Source: Gammaproteobacteria bacterium (GTDB lineage Bacteria > Pseudomonadota > Gammaproteobacteria > Thiohalobacterales > Thiohalobacteraceae). Taken from it: 62,210 bases of DNA. Location: positions 1 to 62,210 of the forward strand of contig JAIOJV010000004.1 in assembly GCA_019911805.1 (NCBI GenBank). Direction: 5' to 3'. Each line of letters begins with the position of its first letter. The first letter of the stretch is position 1. Of the stretch, positions 26,263-35,550 are shown piece by piece. Under the pieces are notes generated by a model. The model made no database searches and had not been told where the DNA came from. It saw only the letters and a list, made by a program, of their open reading frames with translations. Position numbers and translations under genes: made by a program.

Positions 26263-27549
26263 TCAACGCGCATCAGACTGACCGAGCCAGGTGTCGGCCT
26301 GCCCGCTGGCCACCAGCCAGTCGGCCCAGGCCGTCCACAAGCGACCCTGGACGTCCAGGGCATCGCTGCGGGTGTCGAGGGTTTGATTGAGCTGCACCAG
26401 GTAATCGGCGGTACTCATCTCGCCGGCCCGCCAGATGCGTTCGAGCAGTTCCACCTGACTGCCGAGGCTGGCCTGGCCGGTCTGCAGCCACGCCTGCCAG
26501 GCGCCGCGGCTCAGGCGATAGCGGTCGGCGGCGGACAGCAGCTGTGCCCGTGCACGGCGATAGTTATCCTGTAGGGACTGTTCGGCCTGGGTCAGCTCGG
26601 CCCCGGCGGCCTGCACCTCGGCGCGAAAGCTGTTACGCACGTACAAGGGAATACTCAGGGTCAGGCCGACGGCCCCGTAGTCATCGTCGTTACCGTTACG
26701 AAACGTGCGTTCCTGCCCGGCGCGCACGCCGATTGTCGGATCAGCCCGGCGCTCACGGTTGCGTAAGGTGACGGTGGACCGAGCGGCGCTGACACGGCCC
26801 TGCTCGACGCGCAATGCCGGCAGATTCCTGAGCAACGCATCCGCGTCGACCGTTTGCAGTGCGGGCAAATCAGCCGGCAACAGCGGCCACTCTCGACGCG
26901 GCTCGCCGGTGATGGCAGCCAGGCCCTGTTCGGCCTCGGCCAGATCCGAGGCCGTTTGGGAGAGTTGGAGTGTGGCCTGCGTGTGCGCGAGCCGCGCCAG
27001 GTCCAGTTCGACCTGGTTCAGATCACCGGCCTGGCGGCGTTTTTCCGCCAGATCGAGAAAGCGTTGCATCAGCTCCAGGCGTTGCTGCGCCAAGTCCTGA
27101 AGATCAGCGGCGGTGTGATAGCGGCCCAATGCCCCGAGCAGTTCCCCGGCCAGCTGCTGACGCACCGCCGCATACTCGGCCCGCACCCGGTCGAGCTCGG
27201 CGCCGGCCACCTCGGTACGCGCACCACGCTTGTCCGCCCAATCGATGGCCTGGCTCAGGCCCAGGGTGCCGGTACGGGTCTCGGCCTGTTCGGCATCCAG
27301 TCCCAGCTCTGGGTTGTAGAGCGGCTGGTCAGCACCCCGGACCCGGGCCTCGGCGGCCTCCACCGCGGCGCGCGCGGCCTGTACACCGGGATTCTGGTCC
27401 AGGGTCTCGCCAATCAGCTGCCGCAGCGCCGGAGTGGCTGGTTTGGTAATGGGATTGTCTTGCGCCGTGGCGGCGCCGACGGCGGCAAATAACAGGAGGG
27501 TGCTCAGTAGCCGGAGCAGTACCGGCCACTGCATTCGCAATGTAACCAT
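26263..27549 (-). CDS. TolC-like outer-membrane efflux channel, CzcC type
   Basis: A 428-residue outer-membrane factor starting at ATG 27549 (GGAGACTT upstream; a TTG three codons earlier is an alternative). The signal peptide (LRLLSTLLLFAAVGAATAQ) is followed by the repeated OEP architecture: GETLDQNPGVQAARAAVEAA, NPELGLDAEQAETRTGTLGL, then in the second repeat VGLTLSIPLYVRNSFRAEVQ. No lipobox Cys. First structural gene of the second tripartite exporter. Confidence 0.92.
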   Translation of the reverse strand: MVTLRMQWPVLLRLLSTLLLFAAVGAATAQDNPITKPATPALRQLIGETLDQNPGVQAARAAVEAAEARVRGADQPLYNPELGLDAEQAETRTGTLGLSQAIDWADKRGARTEVAGAELDRVRAEYAAVRQQLAGELLGALGRYHTAADLQDLAQQRLELMQRFLDLAEKRRQAGDLNQVELDLARLAHTQATLQLSQTASDLAEAEQGLAAITGEPRREWPLLPADLPALQTVDADALLRNLPALRVEQGRVSAARSTVTLRNRERRADPTIGVRAGQERTFRNGNDDDYGAVGLTLSIPLYVRNSFRAEVQAAGAELTQAEQSLQDNYRRARAQLLSAADRYRLSRGAWQAWLQTGQASLGSQVELLERIWRAGEMSTADYLVQLNQTLDTRSDALDVQGRLWTAWADWLVASGQADTWLGQSDAR

Positions 27550-27630
27550 GAATTCCAAGTCTCCATACGACAGATCAAGGCCACGCCACTACGCCTACGC
27601 AGCGCGCGGTATTACCAGGTCGAGGCAGAC

Positions 27631-27972
27631 TCAGATATTGGGAGGTGGAAGAGGTGGTTCTGTGTCGCGGGAGTAGTGCGCGGTCAGCCACAAGGTGTGC
27701 GTGGCGGAGGCACAGTACTGGAATGCAGTAACAGCCCCAGGGGGAAAGCCGACGTAATGCGCACTGCCGTGGCAGCAGTGATCACAGGTGCCGTTCTTCA
27801 CGCCATCATGACCGAGACCACCGTCATCAGACGGACCGCCCGGCCCATCGATCGAGGATATGGATATCTTTGCAGCATCATGCGCAATGCCGATCTCATC
27901 CATGTCCGCGGCCCAGGCGAGGTTGGCGAACAGGATGAAAAATATCAGTGCTTTGGCAACGATCTTATGCAT
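27631..27972 (-). CDS. CzcI-like small exported protein
   Basis: A 113-residue exported protein from ATG 27972: signal peptide KALIFFILFANLAWAADM, then a Cys/His cluster CDHCCHGSAH that could bind metal or heme-free Cu/Zn, and a Pro-rich end DTEPPLPPPNI. It occupies the czcI position ahead of the czcC-like gene, paralleling the protein at 12228-12620. CzcI-type proteins are reported to influence efflux-operon control. The ribosome site is weak and the assignment rests on position, size and ligands. Confidence 0.65.
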   Translation of the reverse strand: MHKIVAKALIFFILFANLAWAADMDEIGIAHDAAKISISSIDGPGGPSDDGGLGHDGVKNGTCDHCCHGSAHYVGFPPGAVTAFQYCASATHTLWLTAHYSRDTEPPLPPPNI

Positions 27973-28100
27973 GGCGGCGAGTTTATTCAAATTATCCTTG
28001 TTACGCAACCAGTTATAATGGCCCTGCTCAGGCATTAACCCTAAAGAGACCTATCGCGACCGAGGAAGTTCCACACGGACCGTTGGTCTCTCAACGAATT

Positions 28101-28574
28101 TTAACGCCCATTCAAATCCTCAAGCCGCTGCAGGAACTCCTCACGATCGATCTCGCCGCGCGCGTAGCGTTCACGGAGAATTTCGACGGCTAATTTTCCG
28201 GCCGGGACCGGGCTCGGCCCTTGCTGCCCAACCGGAGCCGTCGTGGCCTGCGGGTCCGCCGCGTGCTTCTCCAGATAGGCTGTGAGCGTACGCAGCTCAT
28301 CGCCGGTCGGCGCCTTGATGTTCATCGGGCTGTTGCTTTTGCTCATCCATTGCATGCGCATGTTCATGCGCGCCACGGTCGCCGGCCAGCCGGATGCGCT
28401 GTGCTGCTTCGGGTTGGGCAGGCCGTGACACTGGGTACAGTATTGCGTGAGGAGCTGCGCCCCGGCGACATCCGGTTCCGGCAACTGCGCCGGGCCGAGC
28501 GCAGGCGGCATGGCGCCACCCATCATGCCGCCGCAGCGGCCTTCCCAGCTTCCGCCACACGTGCCTTGCGCCAA
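28101..28574 (-). pseudogene. Cytochrome c / SHOCT protein missing its 5' end
   Basis: The readable part has GGMMGGAMPPALGPAQL, then PDVAGAQLLTQYCTQCHGLP with the heme-attachment CxxCH, a distal Met-rich stretch (MNMRMQWMSK, plausible axial Met) and TGDELRTLTAYLEKHA. A SHOCT-like helix pair follows (LAVEILRERYARGEIDREEF). A c-type cytochrome needs export, yet no signal peptide precedes it: the frame instead continues into the decayed SRAP gene in a different frame. It is probably the 3' part of a periplasmic or membrane cytochrome whose promoter and signal were replaced. Confidence 0.7.
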
Positions 28575-29025
28575 TTTCTGACTGGATGGCGTCGGTGACG
28601 ATGATGATGCAGGACTCGATGATCTCCTTCCCAGTGTTCCTACAGGCCAGCGAAGGCGAAGAGATCCGTATCCTTTAACCGCGCCGCATAGAGCTGGCGG
28701 CCTCGGTCGGTCGGTTTCCACTGGAAAAAAACCGCTGGCAGACACGAGGCATCGCCGCTGCCGGAAGGCCGTGCGGTAGGCAGGCTTGGTGGCCACGGAT
28801 TCGGCACGTGCGTTGATCATGCTGCATTTCGTCTTCTCCTCCTTGGCCAAGTGTGGGATCAGGCCCCAGTGCAGCATGACCAGCTCCCGCCTCGCCTTCG
28901 CGTATCGCGGCGATGCCCTGCGAGGGGGCGATGTTAAAGCGCGCAGCCAGCAGTGGCATCTGCTTCAGAGCGAATTGCTCACGCAGGCGTTCGCGGGGTG
29001 TATCGAGGTAGAAGCGGCCGCACAT
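28575..29025 (-). pseudogene. yedK: SRAP (YedK/HMCES) gene, multiply broken
   Basis: SRAP proteins crosslink to abasic sites in single-stranded DNA through Cys2. MCGRFYLDTPRERLREQFAL starts at 29025 with the catalytic Cys2 intact, and NIAPSQ follows. A frameshift near 28880 moves to LHWGLIPHLAKEEKTK, INARAESVATKPAYR and FRQRRCLVSASGFF. A second shift occurs in the T7 run near 28730 (FFQWKPTDRGRQLYAARLKD), then an in-frame TAG after FAFAGL, then a third shift before IIESCIIIVTDAIQSEIGAR. Homology ends near 28575, where the cytochrome begins. Not functional. Confidence 0.85.
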
Positions 29026-29297
29026 GAATCAGACGCTAGGACCAGTCGACCGAGCGATGCCAACACCAGACGACATACTTCTACAATATACATCATGTAT
29101 ACAATATAACACATTGTTATTTCGTTGTTTAACTCTCCAAGAATCAGGCCCAACACCACCATTCCCTTCCATGCCCTAACACAGTCCGTCTCCCGATAAT
29201 GCCTCGAAAGCGGCGCTTCTGCCGCCGCCTTTCCTTCTTTTTGTTTAGCAACAGCGACTTAACATAGCGCCACGCATCAGCACTTGGGAGCACAGGC

Positions 29298-29624
29298 GTG
29301 ACCGAACCCCTCTCTGCAACACACCAATACCTGCTCCCGCACTACGGGCCGTTGTTGACATTCAAGCACTTAGCCGAGGTGATGTACCTCAGCCCGAATG
29401 GGGTACGCATGGCCATAGCGCGCAAACGCCAGCCGCTGGCCGTGGCGCTGGGTCAGGCGCGGCGGCAGCTGGGTCGAAGGGTCTATTTCGAGGCGCGTGT
29501 AGTGGCCGAGGCCATCGACCACTGCAGGACGATCCCTACCGAGTTCCCGCTGGATAACAACAGATTGGCGGATCGTGCCGATAAGGACTTGACCACGCAC
29601 GAAAAATTTCATGGGGGGATATAA
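29298..29624 (+). CDS. Putative HTH-like accessory protein of the FlhDC-like cluster
   Basis: A 108-residue basic protein beginning at GTG 29298 with GGGAG 8 nt upstream. LTFKHLAEVMYLSPNGVRMA resembles a helix-turn-helix of the AlpA/plasmid-regulator kind, followed by ARRQLGRRVYFEARVVAEAI. It ends 2 nt before the FlhD-like start, so the three plus-strand genes form an operon. I do not recognise a named family; a DNA-binding role is inferred. The spacer 29026-29297 holds an AT-rich promoter-like stretch. Confidence 0.65.
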   Translation: MTEPLSATHQYLLPHYGPLLTFKHLAEVMYLSPNGVRMAIARKRQPLAVALGQARRQLGRRVYFEARVVAEAIDHCRTIPTEFPLDNNRLADRADKDLTTHEKFHGGI

Positions 29625-29626
29625 CG

Positions 29627-29920
29627 ATGACATACGATTTCTCACAGATAAACATGCAGTACCTGATTCACGCTCGCGACCTGACCCGGCGGGATCCGCA
29701 GTTGGCCGCCACGCTGACGGGGCTCGCCGATGACTTCGCTTACATGCTGGCCGATCTGACGCCGTACGAGTTGGCGCAGGTCACTCAGATCAAACTGCCG
29801 TTGTTGATCCCGCGCCAGGAGACCTGGTGGTGGTCGCGGCTGTTCGCCGCCGTGCGCGAGGGACGCGCGGAAGAGATCGCGACTATCATGGAACACGCCA
29901 CCCTGATCACGGTGCGGTGA
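29627..29920 (+). CDS. FlhD-like transcriptional activator subunit
   Basis: A 97-residue helical protein with the FlhD layout: INMQYLIHARDLTRRDPQLA in the dimer region, LADLTPYELAQVTQIKLPLL in the middle, and TWWWSRLFAAVREGRAEEIA at the end. FlhD pairs with FlhC to activate class II flagellar promoters, but ICEs such as SXT/R391 use FlhDC homologues (SetD/SetC) as master activators of transfer. No flagellar gene is in the window and conjugation genes are, so the ICE role is preferred. The FlhC-like gene follows 16 nt later. Confidence 0.72.
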   Translation: MTYDFSQINMQYLIHARDLTRRDPQLAATLTGLADDFAYMLADLTPYELAQVTQIKLPLLIPRQETWWWSRLFAAVREGRAEEIATIMEHATLITVR

Positions 29921-29936
29921 GAGGGAGGGCAAGCAC

Positions 29937-30590
29937 ATGAAGCCTGAATCTGATTCAGCGTTGTTTCTCTCCAGCCTCTGTCCTTTCGCCAAGGCTGACC
30001 GCGCGGTCTGCACGGTGGAGCTGTGTGGCTATGCCACGCGCATCCAGGAATCCGCGCAACTCATCCAGCTCGGTGCCCGGGCGGGACTGGTCGCGCAATT
30101 AACCGGCCTGGAAAAGACCACGGTCAACCGCCTGTATCGGCAGTTGCACGGCGAACCTTCGCCGCCGGGACAGATGCCGTTCACCGACACCTGGTACCGC
30201 GCGCATGATCGCCGCATGTTGCAGGCGACCCTAGTGTGGCGACTGCAGCATCGTCTGTTACAAACCGGACGCAGCGCAGCACGCGCCCTGATCGATGCCT
30301 ATGAAGCCTATGAGCGACTGATCGGCGAGCCACTGTTCGATCTAACCCGCGTCGTGCATGTACCGCGCCTAGTCAATATGGAGACTTGGCACGAGCGGGC
30401 CTGCCAGGACTGCGGGACGTCCTTCCTCTCGCCCGTGGACTGTACTAAACCTATTTGTCCCGGCTGTCGGCTTTACCACCGGCATCGCTGCCGTGATTGT
30501 GGTTTCCAGTTACCACTCCAATCCCGGGGCCGCCGGCTCGAGACCTGTCCCCAGTGTGGCTTCAATAAACATCGGGGGAGACAGCGCTGA
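29937..30590 (+). CDS. FlhC-like transcriptional activator with extra zinc ribbon
   Basis: A 217-residue protein. Residues 30-120 carry the FlhC-like region (CGYATRIQESAQLIQLGARA, then LTGLEKTTVNRLYRQLHGEP, a DNA-contacting segment). The C-terminus has CQDCGTSF and CPGC, equivalent to the FlhC zinc site, plus two further pairs, CRDC and CPQC, which would make a second ribbon not found in E. coli FlhC (192 residues). GGGAGGGC precedes the ATG. It likely acts with the FlhD-like protein as an activator of ICE genes. A weak hairpin without T-tract (30599-30623) follows. Confidence 0.75.
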   Translation: MKPESDSALFLSSLCPFAKADRAVCTVELCGYATRIQESAQLIQLGARAGLVAQLTGLEKTTVNRLYRQLHGEPSPPGQMPFTDTWYRAHDRRMLQATLVWRLQHRLLQTGRSAARALIDAYEAYERLIGEPLFDLTRVVHVPRLVNMETWHERACQDCGTSFLSPVDCTKPICPGCRLYHRHRCRDCGFQLPLQSRGRRLETCPQCGFNKHRGRQR

Positions 30591-30709
30591 CTGTGCTAAG
30601 GCCGTCCACTACTGCCACGGCCTCCAACCATAGAGTCGCGAAGACTGCGTGAACAGGCACGAAATGCAGATATTTAGAGATAATCTCTGAAGCGGGCTCA
30701 AATCTGCTG

Positions 30710-33700
30710 TTAATTGATGGAAAGCTCATGTACCCGAACCTCGGGACAAACAGTTCGTGCGATGTCGCAAAGATGTCGGTGGTGAGTGAGGTAGATGACC
30801 TGTCCCACTTTCGCCATCTCTGCCAGCAGCTTGAAAGCCTCTTCCGCCCGGAAATCGTCGAAGGTTTCCATGATATCGTCCGCTATGAAAGGAACAGGCT
30901 GCCGCGACTCAGCGAATTCCCGGTAGCCAGCAACTCGAAGTGCCAAATACAATTGAAAACGCGTCCCTTTCGACAATTCCGACGCGATCTTGGAGCTGTC
31001 ATTGGCACCAACTACGACGAGAACTTCGCTATCCTTGTCAGGCTGAGTCGTCAGTCCCTTGTATGCATCGCGGCTGATTGTCCTGAAAGCTTCAGAGGCG
31101 CGAGTCATCATGGAGCTTCGATGCTGATCGCGATAAATACGCAGCGCCTGCTCTGCTGCCACAACACCCAGCCTCAAGCGTAGATAGCGCTCTGCTCCAT
31201 CCTCAATCTCAAGCAGCGTTGTCCGGCGCCTTTCATCAATTTTTGCAACCGCGTCGTCTCCCCCGACGGCTTCAAGGCGATCTGATGCTTTACTGCGCTC
31301 ACTGAACAACTCGTGCGAGTGCTTGTCTTGATCTTCAAAGCGCCCCTCTAACTGCGCAATCTCGGTCTCAACCACATCCCGATCCAGGTTGTCGATGACT
31401 TCCTCAGCCATATCGATAGACGCCACACCAAGGGCATCCAGTATGTCGCGCTCCGCAGTTGTCGCCTGATTCTGAAGCTCGTGCCTCCTTTCGAGGTCAC
31501 GCAACTTCGTATCGACCTCGCTGAGGGAGTCGACCTTGAAGTGGTCAATCATCTCCGCCTTGCGACGATCATGGATCTCCTTTGTTTCCGAGATGCTCTG
31601 CTTTCGTGTTTCCGCATCCTTCAGGCGCTTCAAGGCGACTTCCCGAGCTGCCTCAGCTGCCCTCGCTTTCTCCACCGCCTTAGTAATTTGGACAGCCAAG
31701 TCGAGAGGCGGTACCGTAACATCCATTTCGAGCGCCTTCGCCAGCTCCTCAACGTCGGTCGAAAAGCGTCGTTGATCACATTCCATCTTTTGAATGCGAT
31801 CAGCCAGGCTGGCCCGCTTTTCGATCAACGGACCAAGATCATCCAGCGCCTTCAATACCTCCCGGATTACCGGGACGGTCGGGATCGAACCATCCTCACC
31901 GAGCCAACAATTCGTACACAGTCTAGTCCAGCTTTCGTCCCAAGCCTGTTCCGTGTCCTTGGCCCTCTTCACTCTACGTTCGCGAGCGCCCACATCCCGT
32001 TTACGCTCGGTCACCTCAGACCGCAGAGCCCTAAGTTCTGTTTCTCGGTCGCTCACCGTTTGCAGGAGGGATATGAGCGTGTCGGCACTCGCATCGGCTT
32101 CAATATTGATACTGGCTGCACTGGCTGCGTCGATCAGCTTGCGTCGGATCTTTTCTCCATCCTGTTCCGCTTCACGTACGTCGTGATCTGCCTTTTTCAC
32201 GGCAGCGAGCAACTCCAATGCTGTATTCCTCCTCTCCAACCACGTTTCGAGCTTCGGTAAGCTCCAGTTCTCCGGTAATGCGGGTGCCATTGAGCGAATT
32301 GCCGTAGCAATCTCTCCCTGAATGCCTTCCAGCTCCATGGATGCAGCATTGCGGCCGTCGCGTGCCGCACCGAGATCCGCATTCACCGAGGCGAGTAGTT
32401 TGCTGACCTGGTTGAGATTTGCCACCTCTGCGGCGTTGCCGATCCGACTGTTGGTGACGATGTCATCGTGCCGGAGGGACACTTCGAAAGCCTCGGCTGA
32501 CGCCGTATCAAGTGTACGTTTGTGGCCGGCCCAAGCATCTTCTCGCGCGGATCGTATGTTTGCCGCCTCCCGGTCACTTACGACACCGGTCACTTGGCCA
32601 GCCGCCGCGATTTCCGCCGTCAGCCGACGCTGATCGGCCAAAAGTCTTTCGATCTCGTCTTCGTGACGTTCGACGCACTTATCAGCCTCCGCGACTGAAC
32701 TCTTCCACCGCTCGATGTCGTCGGCGTAAGGCGCGGAAATGTCATGCAACTCATTTGCCTCACCCGTCCATGGGCTAAGCGTATGCATATGCTCAGCCAG
32801 CTTGTCGAGTTGCTCCAGACGCGAGCGTCCAGCGAGGCGGTGACGTGTAGCGTGGTCATCAGCCCGGGCCAGCGACAAAACAGAGGCCAGCTGCGAGACG
32901 GCAGTTGCGTTCTCTGATTGTGTATCGCCACCCGCTTCCTTCAATTTCGTCTGCGCCTCTACAAGGCGCCGTCGCGCTTCTGTCAGTTCCTCCTCCGCCG
33001 TCTCCATCCCAGCCTCAATGCCGGACCGCTCCTCCATCAGCTCACGAAGGGAGCCTGTCGTCGAGGCCCCAAGAAGTAAGCTGCCCGGGTCTGTGTCCGG
33101 ATCACACTCCATTCGCGCGAGAATTCCCGAAATAGCGAGATCCGCATCGCGTTGTTCGAGACTTCGTTCCGGAACATCTTTGTCGGCTGTCACGTACCGC
33201 GCACGAAGGTCCGCCAGTAGAGCGACCCGTTCTGCGAAATCCAAGACCCGGTCATCGACAACAATCTCATCAAGTTCCGCGGAAATATTCCTGATCTCCG
33301 ACTCGATCCCGTTCGTCCTCGTCGTGAGTTCAATTTCCTCCTTCTGTAGCGTAGGGAAATCTTCGACCCACCCAATCGGCGCATCCGGAATCTCTGCAAG
33401 CGGCTTGATGCGTTCCCTGAGCCCCCTTAGCGCGACGAGCCTCGGCAGCACTCCCAATTGGCGCCGAAGCACTTCTAATCTGGATTGGATTCGACCGCGC
33501 TCCGCAATTGCTTCATCATATTGCGTAGCAGTGAGGTCACGCGTCTCGAGCAGCCTTACATATTCGGACGCGATCGTATCAATGCGCTCGCGTTCATTTT
33601 TCAGATCTGCGAGCCTCGCCTTCAACTCCGATAACTCGCCACCGCGGGCCCGAAACTTATAGAAGCTATCCGCCTCTGCCCTCAAATCAACAAGCTTCCG

Positions 33701-34183
33701 ACTAAGTTCCGAGAGCCCGGCGCTCGCAGAAAACAGGAGCTGGCCGAGATCACCCTTGCTCTCAAGAATGCTCTCGCCACCTGCTTCAAGCGATGCATCG
33801 TCCAGCGAGAACATCGTCGTGTAGGACGCTCTGTCAATGCCGCCAAGACCCCCCTGGATAATGCCGTCGGAGATCGGCTTGTCCCCGCCGTCCAGAAGAC
33901 TATTTTGCGCTCGCTTTATTCGGACGAACTCGCGAGATGTGCCACTGATTTCCAGTTCTCCGCCAATTCGCATCGTCGAATAGGGATGAATAAAACCGTA
34001 CCGACTCCGGGTCTCGATGCCAAACAACAGGTCGAGAAATGCCGCAAGCGTGGTCGATTTCCCCGCTTCATTCGGACCGTAGATGATGTGCAGATCAGGC
34101 CCGTCCCCCTTCCGCTCACCAAAGGAGACAGAGTAGTCCGTGAAAATGCCGTAGCGCGTAAGGTCCAACCGAATGATACGCAT
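30710..34183 (-). CDS. SMC/SbcC-like AAA ATPase, YhaN type
   Basis: A 1157-residue ATPase that should partner the nuclease encoded just before it. Walker A YGPNEAGKST is at residues 35-44, in the YhaN-type N-terminal AAA_27 segment (GFIHPYSTMRIGGEL). Long coiled coils fill about 170-1030. The signature-like LSKGTRFQLYLALRVAGYRE and Walker B PFIADDIMETFDD close the head near the C-terminus. A CTNC pair at about residue 755 sits in the coiled-coil middle, where Rad50/SbcC hooks lie, but hook homology is unproven. Start overlaps the nuclease stop by one base (TGATG). Confidence 0.88.
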   Translation of the reverse strand: MRIIRLDLTRYGIFTDYSVSFGERKGDGPDLHIIYGPNEAGKSTTLAAFLDLLFGIETRSRYGFIHPYSTMRIGGELEISGTSREFVRIKRAQNSLLDGGDKPISDGIIQGGLGGIDRASYTTMFSLDDASLEAGGESILESKGDLGQLLFSASAGLSELSRKLVDLRAEADSFYKFRARGGELSELKARLADLKNERERIDTIASEYVRLLETRDLTATQYDEAIAERGRIQSRLEVLRRQLGVLPRLVALRGLRERIKPLAEIPDAPIGWVEDFPTLQKEEIELTTRTNGIESEIRNISAELDEIVVDDRVLDFAERVALLADLRARYVTADKDVPERSLEQRDADLAISGILARMECDPDTDPGSLLLGASTTGSLRELMEERSGIEAGMETAEEELTEARRRLVEAQTKLKEAGGDTQSENATAVSQLASVLSLARADDHATRHRLAGRSRLEQLDKLAEHMHTLSPWTGEANELHDISAPYADDIERWKSSVAEADKCVERHEDEIERLLADQRRLTAEIAAAGQVTGVVSDREAANIRSAREDAWAGHKRTLDTASAEAFEVSLRHDDIVTNSRIGNAAEVANLNQVSKLLASVNADLGAARDGRNAASMELEGIQGEIATAIRSMAPALPENWSLPKLETWLERRNTALELLAAVKKADHDVREAEQDGEKIRRKLIDAASAASINIEADASADTLISLLQTVSDRETELRALRSEVTERKRDVGARERRVKRAKDTEQAWDESWTRLCTNCWLGEDGSIPTVPVIREVLKALDDLGPLIEKRASLADRIQKMECDQRRFSTDVEELAKALEMDVTVPPLDLAVQITKAVEKARAAEAAREVALKRLKDAETRKQSISETKEIHDRRKAEMIDHFKVDSLSEVDTKLRDLERRHELQNQATTAERDILDALGVASIDMAEEVIDNLDRDVVETEIAQLEGRFEDQDKHSHELFSERSKASDRLEAVGGDDAVAKIDERRRTTLLEIEDGAERYLRLRLGVVAAEQALRIYRDQHRSSMMTRASEAFRTISRDAYKGLTTQPDKDSEVLVVVGANDSSKIASELSKGTRFQLYLALRVAGYREFAESRQPVPFIADDIMETFDDFRAEEAFKLLAEMAKVGQVIYLTHHRHLCDIARTVCPEVRVHELSIN

Positions 34184-35457
34184 CAGACTTCGCCTCTGCC
34201 AGGACCGGCATGAAGGCGCGCAATGACGTCATCAGCCCCCTCGGTAACCAGAGAAGCCACCGATTCATGGAACGTGCTCTCGTCAGAACCCAGGAAGGCT
34301 CGACACTCAGGTGGCAATTGCGTGGCCAGCTCCTCCGCAATTCCGATAGCCTCCTGTCGAAAGCTGTCGGACTGCCCAACATTCAACGCAATCATGCGGC
34401 GCAACTCCATAACCGGATCATCGCCCGGGGTATCTGCATGGCTCGAAACGTGACAATCAGCCTCCAACTTCTCGACCCAGCAGCCACCGATGACCATGGC
34501 ACGATCATCTGCCTCGGCCTTGAGGAGGTCGAGATCACGACGGATACGCCATGCGAGCGGTGTCCTGCCAGTAACATGCAGGCGGGTGACAATATGATCA
34601 GCCGACGCAGCATCTCGCGCCTGCCGGAGCGACGTGGAAAGCGCCGTTGCCAGATCGCGCCAATCATCGATACCGGTCGCATCCACCGATACGCGCTCGA
34701 ATTGCGCGATACTGGTGTTACGCTCCTCGACACTGATCGAGCCATCATCAGCCACCGTGACCAGTGAGACGGATTTGGGCCCTGCTTCATTGATGTCTCG
34801 CCCCTGCGGGTTGCCTGGCATCACGATGGTGCAGCCGCCGTCTGTGACCGACCGTTTATGTATGTGACCGAGCGCCCAGTACCTAAACCCGGTCACCTGA
34901 AGATCGGCGATACTGCAGGGCGCATAGAGATCGTGCCCTGGTGAGCCCGCCAGGCTCGTGTGCATCATGCCGATATTCACCGCGCCTTCGACAGGCGGCT
35001 TGTACTTGGAGACCAGACTTTCCGGCGCGTGCGGCTTCGCAAAGCTCAACCCATGTATCACGACTGGAAAATCGCTCTTGCCCCGATCAACCGCGACCGC
35101 CTCGGCGCGCCCGCCAAACACCTTCACCGAATCCGGAAGAACGAGTTCCTGCGTGATCTTGGATAGAGCATCGTGATTTCCGCGTATGATGAAGACGCGG
35201 ATACCGCTGTCATGCAGCCTCCGGACTTGAGCCGCTAAAAACCGAGCCGTCTTCATGGAAGTCTGTTCACCATCATAAAGGTCGCCTGCCAGCAGAAGTG
35301 CATCAACCTGCTCATCCAGACAAAGATCTATGATGTTTACGAACGCCTGACGCGTGGCATTTCCAATCAACTCTGCAAGTTCAGAATGCCGCAATGCCAA
35401 TGACCGGAGTGGGGAGTCCAGATGAATGTCTGCGGTGTGAACAAATCGAAAATTCAT
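34183..35457 (-). CDS. SbcD/Mre11-like DNA exonuclease, YhaO type
   Basis: A 424-residue calcineurin-like phosphoesterase nuclease. All metal-ligand motifs are present: VHTADIHLDSPL (D-x-H at the N-terminus), LLLAGDLYDGEQ, IIRGNHDALSK, VIHGLSFAK and WALGHIHKRS. The C-terminal part is a YhaO-like capping region ending in VTEGADDVIARLHAGPGRGE. It pairs with the YhaN-like ATPase to form an SbcCD-like complex that trims DNA ends. It starts 93 nt after the DUF6527 gene, so it probably belongs to the same transcription unit. Confidence 0.92.
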   Translation of the reverse strand: MNFRFVHTADIHLDSPLRSLALRHSELAELIGNATRQAFVNIIDLCLDEQVDALLLAGDLYDGEQTSMKTARFLAAQVRRLHDSGIRVFIIRGNHDALSKITQELVLPDSVKVFGGRAEAVAVDRGKSDFPVVIHGLSFAKPHAPESLVSKYKPPVEGAVNIGMMHTSLAGSPGHDLYAPCSIADLQVTGFRYWALGHIHKRSVTDGGCTIVMPGNPQGRDINEAGPKSVSLVTVADDGSISVEERNTSIAQFERVSVDATGIDDWRDLATALSTSLRQARDAASADHIVTRLHVTGRTPLAWRIRRDLDLLKAEADDRAMVIGGCWVEKLEADCHVSSHADTPGDDPVMELRRMIALNVGQSDSFRQEAIGIAEELATQLPPECRAFLGSDESTFHESVASLVTEGADDVIARLHAGPGRGEV

Positions 35458-35550
35458 ATCTATCCCTATTATTCAATCGTTGAACCCTAGCATATCGTTG
35501 GTGTTTAGGCCTGGAAGAACTGGCAGTTCTCAGCTGAGAGCGAGCCATTC

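Noticed and set aside
29085-29110. AT-rich palindrome ATACATCATGTAT upstream of the SRAP remnant, considered as an SOS box
   Set aside because: It lacks the CTGT-N8-ACAG halves required for a LexA site.
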